A stretch of DNA of 64,000 nt. Source: UBA6120 sp035361955. GTDB taxonomy: Bacteria > Bacillota_I > Bacilli_A > RFN20 > CAG-826. The DNA is taken from positions 1-64,000 of the forward strand of contig DAOSDC010000002.1 in the NCBI GenBank assembly GCA_035361955.1. The letters are read 5' to 3'. The position numbers and the translations under genes were made by a program. Below, piece by piece: positions 1-8,300 of this stretch (position 1 is its first letter; each line of letters begins with the position of its first letter). Under the pieces are notes generated by a model. The model was not told where the DNA came from. It ran no database searches and saw nothing but the letters and a program-made list of their open reading frames with translations.

Positions 1-369
1 TGGTGGAGATGCGGGGAGTCGAACCCCGGTCCAAAATCGGTCCTGCAATAGCGCCTACAGCTTAGACGATATTTTTTGTTTAACACGCCATTCAATATCG
101 ACAAATGAAGTGCGCGCGAGACCATATTGTTTTCTACCTACGCCGCTGGTCAAGACGAAGGCCTAGCCACTTGTTATGACACTAACTCGATGCGTGAGTG
201 ACGTAAACCATCGGTAGCGCGCTGTGCCCGCTAGGCGGGACGGTATATTGTGCGATTAAGCCGCAGCGTATGAAATTTGACTGTTGCCAGTTAAATTGGT
301 TTGGCGATAACGTCGCCACTCGGCTGCCCCTACTGCCAGACGCAACCCTGTCGAAACCTGTACATCCCC
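1..369 (-). ncRNA. ssrA: tmRNA (SsrA), one-piece
   Basis: This is transfer-messenger RNA, which rescues stalled ribosomes and tags the unfinished protein for proteolysis. On the minus strand the RNA starts GGGGATGT at 369 and ends GCATCTCCACCA at 1. The two ends pair as a seven-base acceptor stem, and the T-arm with GGTTCGA lies at about 30-11. The CCA end is encoded. The tag reading frame runs from 288 to 256: a GGC resume codon, peptide GNSQISYAAA, then TAA. With the alanine carried by tmRNA the tag would be AGNSQISYAAA, ending in small hydrophobic residues as degradation tags do. The 5' and 3' halves are contiguous, so the RNA is not permuted. Confidence 0.96.
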
Positions 370-394
370 AGGGTGTGCTCCAAAGAGCGGCTTC

Positions 395-423
395 ATATTA
401 GCATTTATCGTCCTATTAATCAA
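395..423 (-). promoter_or_regulatory. Promoter of ssrA
   Basis: On the minus strand there is TTGATT (423-418), a 17-base spacer and TAATAT (400-395). A TG one base upstream of the -10 makes it an extended -10. Transcription would start near 388, giving a short 5' leader to be removed at the mature tmRNA end (369), presumably by RNase P. The rest of 370-528 holds no gene that I can see. Confidence 0.6.
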
Positions 424-528
424 TTATGGGTCATTTAATGGCTCTAACAATCTGTTTCTCGCAACTATATAAACGGTTGACGAACAATTGTATGACTTCA
501 TCGATTGACTCGTTTTAGTGAATGGCAA

Positions 529-2628
529 TTAAAAGCGATGTTGCAACCTTTTTCTAACATAATAAAAAGCGAGTGTTCCAAACGATAACAAGGCAAGCAT
601 TGACATGACTTCGCCTATTTCGTCTTTTGTGTGTAATGGCATTAACTCTAATGGCTCTTCTTCATTGATAAATTCTGGATAGGTGACCGAATCAATTCCA
701 TTAAGGTATTGATAGCGCGATAGCATTGCCTCAATATCCGCGCTTTGCATCTTCAAATCATTATCAACGAATAATGACTGCGTATCCCAAGACATATAAC
801 TATATTCATTTGATAATAGCGTCCACTGGGCACCAGACAAACCTTCGCACACGCCATTGAGTCCCGATCCGCCAACTTCATCGGTCATTAAATTGAAAGA
901 CAGCGCATAGAAAAGCGCTTGATCTTCATTAGAAAAATAATCGGTGTCATACTCGGTGCCGGTCATCGAAAGCTTGAATGTAAACAAAGTATCTTCTATT
1001 TCGGCCGTTTCCATATAGAAGGAAACTGCTTTGTATGCTGATACATTCACATAATCAACTTGGATCGTCGAATCAATTTCAACCGTTGATAGTATCTCAA
1101 TATATCGCGCGGTATCTTCAATGTTGGCCCCTTGCTCATCGCGTAGCCAAATACTGAATCCATTCCTAGGATCGCTGCCTTCATAACTTGTCTTTCCCAA
1201 TATCGTGATCGTAAAATGCATTTCTTGAACCTTGGTGCCCTGCGATTCAAATCCCTGAGCTAGTGTCAGAAAGCCACCCGGATTAAATGTGTATTCGCTG
1301 TAATACGCTGATGGGTCTTCGCCTTCATAGTGATCGACGGTATCAACGTTTTCGCTATAGGTGACCATACTCACGAGGTTGCCGCCCATCGGTTGTGGGT
1401 CTGGTTCAGCAATTGTCACACCTTGATTAGTGACATTTACTTGTAGTGGTATAGTCGCTGAGAAAAACATGATGTCGGAGGTCTGTATGCCAAAGCGATG
1501 AACAATATCGACATTTCTAGTTGTGTCCAAATATGCCGTATCGATCGCTTGATTGCCGTAAGTTGCGCTAGCGAGTGCGCTAACCCAACCAGTGATGGAT
1601 ACCGGCATGTCTGGAGTCGTTTCCGGATTGGTTAGCGTTAGTTCCATCAATGGAAGGGCGGCATCGACAACGACGACGGGTACGACCATGTCCAAAGTTA
1701 CAAGCCCATCTTCACTGTCGACGGCAAACGGAATATCGTGTTCAACGTATTCCTCCGATACTTGAAGCGCCGGTGTTATCGCCGAAGAATTATCAATTTC
1801 GTAATCGTCATCCGTGCGATTGTCAAAATTAAAAGTTAGGCCCCAGTCTTCGGATATGTTTGTTTCTTCATACGCCGCATAATAATAGGGCGTTTCATTG
1901 TATGCTTCGAAAAAGTGGGAACCTTCCACATAGATGCGCTCGAAATGCACTTCACTCAACGTAATAAGGCGGAAATTGCTTATATCGTCGAGCCTTGTCT
2001 CATCGTTGAACAACGGCGTAAATCCTTCGTGACTCGGTACATCGGTGGACCGCCAAGTCAAATCCCATTCGACAATCCATTCGATATCGTCGATATATGT
2101 CGGGCCGGCCCCCTCGTTTTCGGCGCTTGAGAAATCGCCGTTTTTCCCTTCGCGGACTTGAAGTCCGATCACGCCCGCCAATTCTGTTTCTACGTCTTCA
2201 TACATGTCTTCAGCGATGTCAAAGCCAATTTTGGTTAATCGCCCCATGTTGTAATAACTATTAATCATGCCGAAATTATCGTCGGCGAACCCAAGCGTCA
2301 TGTAAGGCGCTCTTGCTTCTGGGTCGCCAATCATGGGGATAAACAAGCCTGTGAAGTTCATTAAAAATGAATCGGCTTCATGATTTATTTCGTAAGAATA
2401 TGTCTCATATGGGTTTGGATTGGCGCTTGTGAAAAAATACTCGTCTTGCGCAAGAATTGACGTGGGCGTCACCTCGACGCTGAAGGCGAAGTCGCCAGGA
2501 ATATCTTCTTCGGCGGTCGCTATCCAGTTTGGATCAGTGGCGTCTACTTGTAGGAAGGGTCTCCCCGTTATGGCTAATAACAAGGTCAACAATAGGCCGC
2601 CAAGTGGCAGCAAGACTATTTTTTTCAT
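529..2628 (-). CDS. Large uncharacterised surface protein with C-terminal membrane anchor
   Basis: This is a 699-residue protein of unknown function. It opens with a signal peptide (MKK, then a leucine-rich segment to about residue 25). It closes with one membrane helix at about residues 674-692 followed by a basic tail (YVRKRLQHRF). The body, about 640 residues, is acidic and rich in Asp, Glu, Tyr and Thr, as expected outside the cell. I see no LPXTG sorting signal, so anchoring is by the C-terminal helix. I recognise no domain. It lies 86 bases downstream of a small lipoprotein gene on the same strand, so the two may be co-transcribed. The ATG at 2628 was chosen because the signal peptide begins there; an AGAGGTCA-like ribosome site precedes it. 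Confidence 0.8.
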   Translation of the reverse strand: MKKIVLLPLGGLLLTLLLAITGRPFLQVDATDPNWIATAEEDIPGDFAFSVEVTPTSILAQDEYFFTSANPNPYETYSYEINHEADSFLMNFTGLFIPMIGDPEARAPYMTLGFADDNFGMINSYYNMGRLTKIGFDIAEDMYEDVETELAGVIGLQVREGKNGDFSSAENEGAGPTYIDDIEWIVEWDLTWRSTDVPSHEGFTPLFNDETRLDDISNFRLITLSEVHFERIYVEGSHFFEAYNETPYYYAAYEETNISEDWGLTFNFDNRTDDDYEIDNSSAITPALQVSEEYVEHDIPFAVDSEDGLVTLDMVVPVVVVDAALPLMELTLTNPETTPDMPVSITGWVSALASATYGNQAIDTAYLDTTRNVDIVHRFGIQTSDIMFFSATIPLQVNVTNQGVTIAEPDPQPMGGNLVSMVTYSENVDTVDHYEGEDPSAYYSEYTFNPGGFLTLAQGFESQGTKVQEMHFTITILGKTSYEGSDPRNGFSIWLRDEQGANIEDTARYIEILSTVEIDSTIQVDYVNVSAYKAVSFYMETAEIEDTLFTFKLSMTGTEYDTDYFSNEDQALFYALSFNLMTDEVGGSGLNGVCEGLSGAQWTLLSNEYSYMSWDTQSLFVDNDLKMQSADIEAMLSRYQYLNGIDSVTYPEFINEEEPLELMPLHTKDEIGEVMSMLALLSFGTLAFYYVRKRLQHRF

Positions 2629-2714
2629 AGTGTGACCTCTATTGTATATTGTAGAAGCAATTGTGAAAAAAAGAGCAGTTATTAAGCAAAATATTTATGG
2701 ATTAGATAAGTCGA

Positions 2715-3083
2715 TTAACGTTCAAAACCAAAATGTTCGTTGATTTTGAAGTTATCGAGTTCGTAATAATAGGTGCGGTAATCGTACAAGCGTACGGCAT
2801 CTAGCCCGAGATAGTAAAGCTCCTCGTTTTCATAACCGAAATAACTGGTGACGCGTTCTTCAAGTTCATTGAGCGTTGAATAAACTAGTAATGCCAGCGT
2901 GCCATATGATTCATTGGGCGGATCACCATAATAGGCATGTCGAATAAAGAGCGTATCGGCGTTTTCAATCAGCGTTTGAAGCTTATTGACCGCGGTATAC
3001 GCCAGTTCATACATTGGGCCGCTGCTACAAGCCATCAGCGGCAATGCGACAATCATCAATAATGGGAAACTCGCTTTTTTCAT
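2715..3083 (-). CDS. Small lipoprotein, unknown function
   Basis: This is a 122-residue protein starting at the ATG at 3083. The frame is open for 11 further codons upstream, but only this start places a lipoprotein signal at the N-terminus: MKK, a hydrophobic stretch and the lipobox LMAC, with the lipidated cysteine near residue 19. The mature part is about 100 residues, rich in Tyr, Leu and Glu and probably helical, with no domain I recognise. There is no clear Shine-Dalgarno sequence before the ATG. It is the first gene of a probable pair with the large surface protein downstream and is divergent from the membrane-protein gene at 3210. It would sit on the outer face of the cytoplasmic membrane. 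Confidence 0.72.
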   Translation of the reverse strand: MKKASFPLLMIVALPLMACSSGPMYELAYTAVNKLQTLIENADTLFIRHAYYGDPPNESYGTLALLVYSTLNELEERVTSYFGYENEELYYLGLDAVRLYDYRTYYYELDNFKINEHFGFER

Positions 3084-3152
3084 ATCAGTTGAATACCACA
3101 AATAATAATACGGCACCTATCTTTTTAAATAAAGAGCGTGTGTATTATTCAA

Positions 3153-3181
3153 TTGTATTGAATGACGCTTTCCCATATAAT
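3153..3181 (+). promoter_or_regulatory. Promoter for the membrane protein at 3210
   Basis: TTGTAT (3153-3158), a 17-base spacer and a perfect TATAAT (3176-3181) sit upstream of the gene. The predicted start of transcription, near 3188, leaves a leader of about 22 bases with an AAGGAAG ribosome binding site. Confidence 0.62.
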
Positions 3182-3209
3182 TTACTAGTCAGGTCAAGGA
3201 AGCATTAAA

Positions 3210-4298
3210 ATGAAAACATTAAAACTAATCTTCGCATCATTATTCCGTAACGACGCCGCGATGGAAGGCCGCTTCCAAAAGTGGTATCTTGCGGCAATAT
3301 TATTTCTTCTTTCGATTATCATCTCGGCCGTACCATTATTTGTCAGCGCCACCAATACCAACGGTGCCGACTTCATGGATTCGACGCTATATTCATTTGA
3401 CGTCGGCATTCAAAACTTCTCAGAGGCGCTTGTTGACGAAGACGTCGATTTAATCGTCGAACAAGATGGTGAACTTCATAAACTCGCCAATCCCAATTCC
3501 AGTTGGGAAACGGCGTTTCCGCTGTTTGACCGTGAAGGCGGCATCGATTTCCACTACTATGAATATCGCAATCACGCCAATGATGTAAAATTGAAAGTCT
3601 ATTATCAAGGCGCGGCTTCTAACGACGATGCCCTCGCTTTCTTAAATGCCAAACTTGAAGCGACGAATAGTGCCGAAACCCCAAACTTAACCATTGGCAG
3701 TTTCGTATTCTTCGGTCAATATTCACTTAACGTTTTCTTATATAATCCCACGGGTGTGGCCGCTGGTACCGTGGCTGGACGCGACTATGCCTCAGCGATG
3801 CAAGGTGATTATCTATCGTTTGAGGTGAATACAAACATTAAACAGTTGGGAACGATTGATCAATTCGGCAATCCGATCGAACGACCCACGCCAACCTCAA
3901 CCGGGCTTGAATTCGCCGAATACCAAGAAAAAATTCTCAAAAATTGGGAAATCTTTCTCGACGAAGCTTACTCCAACATCAAAGTTCGTAACGTTTGGTT
4001 CACGACTGGAACAATTCTGGCCATCAACTCGATTTTAGGGGTATTCATGGGCCTCCTCGTGTTTGTGATGACGCGGGGTAAAACCAATCCCAACCGCACG
4101 ATGACGTTCCTGGAAGCCTATAAGATTACCGGTTGGTTGTTACTTAGCCCGGCAATCATCTCGCTGATCGTCGGCTTTATCTTCCCCAACTACGCCTCGA
4201 TGGCGTTTGTGCTCCTTGTTGGGTTACGGATGATGTGGCTTTCAAGCAAAACATTACGCCCACCGATGGAACCAGTTAAAGTTGCACCCAAGAAATAA
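3210..4298 (+). CDS. Multi-pass membrane protein with external domain, unknown function
   Basis: This is a 362-residue membrane protein. One membrane helix lies at about residues 28-48, then an external domain of about 220 residues, then three membrane helices at about 265-290, 305-325 and 330-348, and a short basic tail ending PVKVAPKK. The layout, one helix, a large outside loop and a C-terminal helix bundle, recalls the DUF1189 group of Firmicutes membrane proteins, but I cannot confirm membership. The gene has its own promoter and a strong terminator. It faces away from the lipoprotein and large surface protein genes at 529-3083, so the region may be a small cell-surface cluster. Confidence 0.75.
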   Translation: MKTLKLIFASLFRNDAAMEGRFQKWYLAAILFLLSIIISAVPLFVSATNTNGADFMDSTLYSFDVGIQNFSEALVDEDVDLIVEQDGELHKLANPNSSWETAFPLFDREGGIDFHYYEYRNHANDVKLKVYYQGAASNDDALAFLNAKLEATNSAETPNLTIGSFVFFGQYSLNVFLYNPTGVAAGTVAGRDYASAMQGDYLSFEVNTNIKQLGTIDQFGNPIERPTPTSTGLEFAEYQEKILKNWEIFLDEAYSNIKVRNVWFTTGTILAINSILGVFMGLLVFVMTRGKTNPNRTMTFLEAYKITGWLLLSPAIISLIVGFIFPNYASMAFVLLVGLRMMWLSSKTLRPPMEPVKVAPKK

Positions 4299-4302
4299 AA
4301 AT

Positions 4303-4333
4303 AACCTCCGGATTTTCTCCGGAGGTTTTCTTT
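4303..4333 (+). terminator. Intrinsic terminator
   Basis: AACCTCCGGA pairs with TCCGGAGGTT over a five-base loop, followed by TTCTTT. On the opposite strand the hairpin is followed by TTATTTTTA, so it probably serves both converging genes (3210-4298 and 4332-5222). Confidence 0.88.
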
Positions 4334-5222
4334 AATAATTAGTGAACTGTGCGCGTCTCGCGCGGAATACTTTTTTAATATAACGCGCGATGTACCAGCT
4401 GATGTACATGCCCGTCGCCCGTTCAATGGCCAGCATGCTGGCATTGGTTTTGACTGAATACACGTATAAGCGTTTTTTCTTATCGATGATCATATCGATG
4501 GAGGCGAAATCGGCTCCGACGGCTTTCGCGGCCGCTTGAGCGATTTTCTTAATCGGGCGACTGACCTTGATTTGTTTGGCTTCTTCAATGATTTTGCCTT
4601 CATCGGTCGTCTCACGGAATCGTTCAATCGCGGCGATGACCGAACCACCGACAACACTGACGCGAATGACGCGCCGGCCTTGAGGCATGATGTATTGCTG
4701 GGTCAGGAGTGACTTCTTGCCGATGTCGATTAATAGCGCTTTGAATTTAGCCTCATCAGCGACGAGGTAAATCTTATCATCGAGCGATTCGAAGCGGTCC
4801 TTGACCAAAAACGGATATGGTAAGTCGCGCATCATTTCTTTGACATCGTCAAAATACTTTAAAAGATTGACGTTGAAGGTAAAGGGCAAAATGACTGTTT
4901 TGGGCGTTGGGATATTGTAGTTTCGAAGCGCTAAATATATCAGTGCTTTGTCCGAACACGTTTCAATCGTGTGTTGGTTGTTAAAGATGGGAATGCGCGC
5001 TTCATCTTCGAGGTATCGCGCCACGTGTATGTCTTTGTCCCAAAACACCGCGAACGCGAATCGAGCGGGGTTTTCTTCGACAAGGTTAAACACCTTGATA
5101 TTGGAAACAGGCGTCAAACGCATGCCGGTTTTGCGAAAAGCCGTTAGAAAAGACGTGATCTCTTCTTGGTAACGGGCGTTATCAAGCGCAATGTTATACA
5201 CTAGTAATCCTTCGATGGCCAT
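4332..5222 (-). CDS. ATP-grasp ligase of RimK type
   Basis: This is a 296-residue predicted ATP-dependent carboxylate-amine ligase of the ATP-grasp fold. An N-terminal pre-ATP-grasp domain (about 1-90) is followed by the ATP-binding lobe: a lysine in YPFLVKDRF at about 136-144, and a QQYI segment at about 180 that matches the hinge reading of the adenine site. The C-terminal lobe has GADFASIDMIID, the usual place for the metal-binding acidic residue, and then VKTNAS where RimK-like enzymes carry the metal-binding Asn. RimK-like enzymes add amino acids such as glutamate to proteins or small molecules; the substrate here is unknown. The gene stands alone between a terminator and a 130-base gap. 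Confidence 0.72.
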   Translation of the reverse strand: MAIEGLLVYNIALDNARYQEEITSFLTAFRKTGMRLTPVSNIKVFNLVEENPARFAFAVFWDKDIHVARYLEDEARIPIFNNQHTIETCSDKALIYLALRNYNIPTPKTVILPFTFNVNLLKYFDDVKEMMRDLPYPFLVKDRFESLDDKIYLVADEAKFKALLIDIGKKSLLTQQYIMPQGRRVIRVSVVGGSVIAAIERFRETTDEGKIIEEAKQIKVSRPIKKIAQAAAKAVGADFASIDMIIDKKKRLYVYSVKTNASMLAIERATGMYISWYIARYIKKVFRARRAQFTNY

Positions 5223-5353
5223 GCTGTTTCCCTGTCTTATAATTGTTGCTTATTTAGGGTCAAATAGCAATGATGAAGGCCTGTCAAGTGCGGCTTATTA
5301 AAACAAAAACCGCATGATGCGGTTATATGGCGACTGGATTGAAATAGATTAAT

Positions 5354-5734
5354 CTAAACGCCTTTTCCAAACACGTTGGAACTATTGACGAAATACAGTT
5401 TCAAATTGCCGACGACATCGCGTATTTCTAGGTAGATGAAATCATCGATTCCGCGTGTGATCGGGTGCATGTAATCGAGCGTGAACACGATGCGGCGGTT
5501 CTTTTTGACTAGGCGCAGCATTTCATCTATGATATAACCAAGTTGGCGCGGCTCCCGTTCCTCAATCGCTAATAACTGGGAATAAAATGCCGGTTCAACG
5601 TAAAAGCGCCCGCCGTCTTCCGTCTCAAAAAGCGCTGAAAACGGATTCGCTTTATCCTCGATTCGCACCAAATTGTAATTGTGGAACATGTTCATGATTT
5701 CACCAGTCATCAATATATACGAATCGCGCTTCAT
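5354..5734 (-). CDS. Small protein, unknown function
   Basis: This is a 126-residue soluble protein with no signal peptide or membrane helix. I do not recognise a family. The open frame extends two codons upstream to a TTG, but the ATG at 5734 is the better start. No ribosome binding site is visible upstream on this strand. The start lies only 20 bases from the start of the HAD phosphatase on the other strand, so the promoter of each gene must lie inside or very near the other's coding region. The reading frame has normal codon use for this window, and the protein is a balanced mix of acidic, basic and aromatic residues, so it looks real. Confidence 0.6.
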   Translation of the reverse strand: MKRDSYILMTGEIMNMFHNYNLVRIEDKANPFSALFETEDGGRFYVEPAFYSQLLAIEEREPRQLGYIIDEMLRLVKKNRRIVFTLDYMHPITRGIDDFIYLEIRDVVGNLKLYFVNSSNVFGKGV

Positions 5735-5754
5735 GTGCAAAAGAAAGGACTTGT

Positions 5755-6546
5755 ATGGATCATAAAATCAAACTAGTCGTTACCGATATCGATCAAACGC
5801 TCTTCTCCCATAAATACAAGCGCGTGCCCGACAGCGCCGTCGCCGCTTTTAAAGCACTACAAAAACAAGGCATCAAAGTATTCCTTGCTTCAGGTCGTAA
5901 TCGCTACCTGATTGGAAAAGTCGGCGTTTTGTCACAAGTCAAACCCGATGGCTTCATCACCATGAACGGAGCCAACGCCATTCTTGATGGCAAAATCATT
6001 TACCGCTACCCACTGCCAGAAAATGAAGTCGACATGCTTATTAAATTCTCAAAACGGCTTAAATTCGGTTTAACATTAATTGAAGAAAATGAAGGGCACA
6101 TCAACTATGTTGATGAACGCGTGATATCCGCCCACGAGAAGTTTGGCACCCGCTTCCCCCAACCCCGAACATTTCCAGACCACTACGACCGGACGATTTA
6201 TCAGGCCATTTGTTTTTGTGATGAACTCGATGAATCGCTATTTCTTCCCCACCTTGAACAATGTAAAAGCGCGCGTTGGGACGAATACGCCGTTGATATC
6301 ATGCCCAAAGACTCCGATAAAGCCAAGGGTATTCTCGCCGTGCTTGAACATTATGGGTGGAGCCCTGAAAACTGTCTGGCCATCGGCGATAATCCCAACG
6401 ACATCGAAATGTTAAACTTCGCGGGTATCTCGATTGCCATGGGCAATGCCAAACCCGAAGTAAAAAAAGAAGCCGACTTTGTTACCGACGATATCGATAA
6501 CGACGGCTGGGCCAAAGCGATGCGGCACTACGGATTGATTGAATGA
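5755..6546 (+). CDS. HAD-superfamily phosphatase, Cof type
   Basis: This is a 263-residue cytosolic phosphatase. The four HAD motifs are visible: DIDQTL at about residues 10-15 (nucleophile and acid/base Asp), SGR at about 42-44, a lysine in the region before residue 200, and GDNPNDIEML at about 205-214 for magnesium. The large C2-type cap between about 85 and 185 places it with the Cof/YidA group, which hydrolyse sugar phosphates, flavin mononucleotide or similar small phosphate esters; the substrate cannot be told from sequence. Length is typical. AAAGGAC precedes the ATG at good spacing. A terminator follows directly, so it is a single-gene transcript. Confidence 0.9.
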   Translation: MDHKIKLVVTDIDQTLFSHKYKRVPDSAVAAFKALQKQGIKVFLASGRNRYLIGKVGVLSQVKPDGFITMNGANAILDGKIIYRYPLPENEVDMLIKFSKRLKFGLTLIEENEGHINYVDERVISAHEKFGTRFPQPRTFPDHYDRTIYQAICFCDELDESLFLPHLEQCKSARWDEYAVDIMPKDSDKAKGILAVLEHYGWSPENCLAIGDNPNDIEMLNFAGISIAMGNAKPEVKKEADFVTDDIDNDGWAKAMRHYGLIE

Positions 6547-6553
6547 AATCGTG

Positions 6554-6585
6554 AACGAATCCAAACGTTGGGTTCGTTTTTTATT
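6554..6585 (+). terminator. Intrinsic terminator of the HAD phosphatase gene
   Basis: AACGAATCC pairs with GGGTTCGTT (one T-G pair) over the loop AAACGTT, followed by a run of T. The reverse direction has no T-run. Confidence 0.85.
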
Positions 6586-6601
6586 TGGTGATTCTTATGC
6601 G

Positions 6602-7024
6602 TTACTTGATATAAGCCGTCAATACTTGTTTTGTCTCTTCGCTAAGTGGCTGCGACCTTCTAGTAGTCTCATTCATATGGACAATGATTGATATCGCATC
6701 AGCCACCTTGATGTCATTTTGAAACAAGCTTTGCGATATGGCGATGGAACTATTGCCGATTTTGGTTATCGCCGTGCCAATCTCGACGGTCCCCGGCCAA
6801 TTGATTTCTTTCAAGAAGGCAACTTGTATATCGGCAATAACGAATTGGCAATTATCGCTGTATAATGGGCGCTTAGGATTGAAAAAAAGTTCCGTTCTGC
6901 CTGTTTCAAAGAAAGAATTGAAAACGGCGTTATTGACGTGACCTTGCCGATCGGTGTCGCAATAGCGAATTTTGTCATATGTACGTAATGGGAAGTCCGA
7001 TAATTTCATTGTCTTGCTGTCCAT
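6602..7024 (-). CDS. Acyl-CoA thioesterase, 4HBT hot-dog fold
   Basis: This is a 140-residue single hot-dog-domain thioesterase of the YbgC/FadM type. The signature RYCDTDRQGHVNN at about residues 20-32 carries the catalytic Asp and the active-site turn. Such enzymes hydrolyse acyl-CoA or acyl-carrier thioesters; chain preference cannot be read here. The start at 7024 has a strong GGAGG eight bases upstream. It is the last gene of the minus-strand series gdpP-rplI-dnaB-walJ-rlmH and lies 48 bases after rlmH, so it may share that transcript or have its own promoter. Confidence 0.87.
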   Translation of the reverse strand: MDSKTMKLSDFPLRTYDKIRYCDTDRQGHVNNAVFNSFFETGRTELFFNPKRPLYSDNCQFVIADIQVAFLKEINWPGTVEIGTAITKIGNSSIAISQSLFQNDIKVADAISIIVHMNETTRRSQPLSEETKQVLTAYIK

Positions 7025-7072
7025 TTGTAGCGCCTCCAGTTAATCGTTAATGTCACATTTGCTGTGATTTGT

Positions 7073-7552
7073 TCATTTATGATAGGGTTCGCCTCGATTA
7101 ATCTTAAAAGCGCGATAAATTTGTTCTAGTAAAATGACGCGCACCAATTGATGTGGGAAAGTCATGTCTGAAAGTTTTAGACGTTCATCGACTTGGCTCT
7201 TTAACGATTCAGCAAGTCCGTGCGAACTTCCAATAATGAATGCTAATGAGGAATGTCCGCTACTCATCAGCTCATCGATATGCGCCGCCAGCGCTTCACT
7301 AGATAACTGTGCGCCGTCCAAATCAAGCGCGATGGCATAATCTTCGCTCTTAGTTCGCTTTTGAATGTCTTGCGCTTCTTTGGCTAATGCTTGTTCGATT
7401 TCTGCTTGTGAGGCTTTGTCTTTTAAGCGCGCTTCCTGGAGTTCGATGATTTCTATATCGGTATATGGTTGCAATCTTTTAACATATTCAGCAATTGCCG
7501 AAGTAAAATATCCTTCTTTGATTTTGCCGATACCGATAATCTTTATTTTCAT
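7073..7552 (-). CDS. rlmH: 23S rRNA pseudouridine-1915 N3-methyltransferase RlmH
   Basis: This is the 159-residue SPOUT-family methyltransferase that methylates the pseudouridine at 1915 in helix 69 of 23S rRNA, using S-adenosylmethionine. The trefoil-knot SAM site is visible as FIIGSSHGL at about residues 103-111 and the C-terminal LLEQIYRAFKINRGEPYHK block, which ends with the conserved YHK. Length is exactly that of the family. The start codon overlaps the last four bases of walJ, so translation is coupled. In Bacillus rlmH also lies close to walJ and the replication-origin genes. Confidence 0.96.
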   Translation of the reverse strand: MKIKIIGIGKIKEGYFTSAIAEYVKRLQPYTDIEIIELQEARLKDKASQAEIEQALAKEAQDIQKRTKSEDYAIALDLDGAQLSSEALAAHIDELMSSGHSSLAFIIGSSHGLAESLKSQVDERLKLSDMTFPHQLVRVILLEQIYRAFKINRGEPYHK

Positions 7553-8298
7553 TTATCGGATCCACCGATGGTAACTCCGTATTGCTTGGCCGGTTCAATG
7601 CGAATTTTGTCGATGTCGATGTACTTGCGGCGATATATATTCACATGGGCATTAAGCGCGACTTCGGGCGTATTCGCCTCTTCCGATAAATGCGCAAGGA
7701 TGATTTCTTTGGTGTTTGGTCCTAATAGCTGCGTCAAATACATCGCTGCATCTTCGTTTGATAAGTGGCCGGTATCACCCAAGATGCGTTGAATCAGGGC
7801 AAACGTGCGATCGGTTTGTAGTAACATTCTGACGTTATGATTGCTTTCGATAATGTAATAGTCAGCGTTTTTCATGTAGTCCATGTTGACTTCGCTGATA
7901 TATCCGGTGTCGGTCATGTACACGAGTTTTTCGCAACCCGATTCAATGATAAAGCCGACGCCGTCGTGGGCATCATGGCTGATGGGAAGCGGTGTTATTT
8001 TAAACGATCCGAACTTAATCGGTTCGTAATGGCGTAGTTCGTTTTCGGGCAAAACCTCAATTGTGCCCCGGGTGGCATAGCGTTTTTCGATATCGATGAA
8101 TTTGTGTCCACTTGAATGGTCGCCGTGATCGTGAGTGAACAGGGCGAAATGGATGTTTTCAAAAGCAATCGGCGTTTCCGCTAATCGTTCTAACAACCAC
8201 TTTTTAGTTAAGCCCATATCGATGAGGATATTAGTCACGCCATCGCTGATAACCGTGGCGTTACCTTTGGACCCACTCGCCAGTATATAAAAACGCAT
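7549..8298 (-). CDS. walJ: Metallo-beta-lactamase-fold hydrolase WalJ/YycJ
   Basis: This is a 249-residue MBL-fold protein. The HxHxDH zinc motif appears as THDHGDHSSG at about residues 54-63, with further ligands in SHDAHDG and YMTDTG. WalJ/YycJ is a predicted 5'-exonuclease-like or DNA-processing enzyme linked in Firmicutes to coordination of cell division with replication. In Bacillus it follows the WalKR two-component genes; those are not here, and the gene instead sits 3 bases after dnaB and overlaps rlmH by 4. That arrangement ties it to replication and ribosome genes, not to wall sensing. Confidence 0.92.
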   Translation of the reverse strand: MRFYILASGSKGNATVISDGVTNILIDMGLTKKWLLERLAETPIAFENIHFALFTHDHGDHSSGHKFIDIEKRYATRGTIEVLPENELRHYEPIKFGSFKITPLPISHDAHDGVGFIIESGCEKLVYMTDTGYISEVNMDYMKNADYYIIESNHNVRMLLQTDRTFALIQRILGDTGHLSNEDAAMYLTQLLGPNTKEIILAHLSEEANTPEVALNAHVNIYRRKYIDIDKIRIEPAKQYGVTIGGSDK

Positions 8299-8300
8299 GT

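Noticed and set aside
6541..6550. Possible recoding of TGA as tryptophan, as in Mycoplasma
   Set aside because: TGA ends several genes here (for example 6546, 29629, 61925), and tryptophan in the conserved proteins is encoded by TGG.
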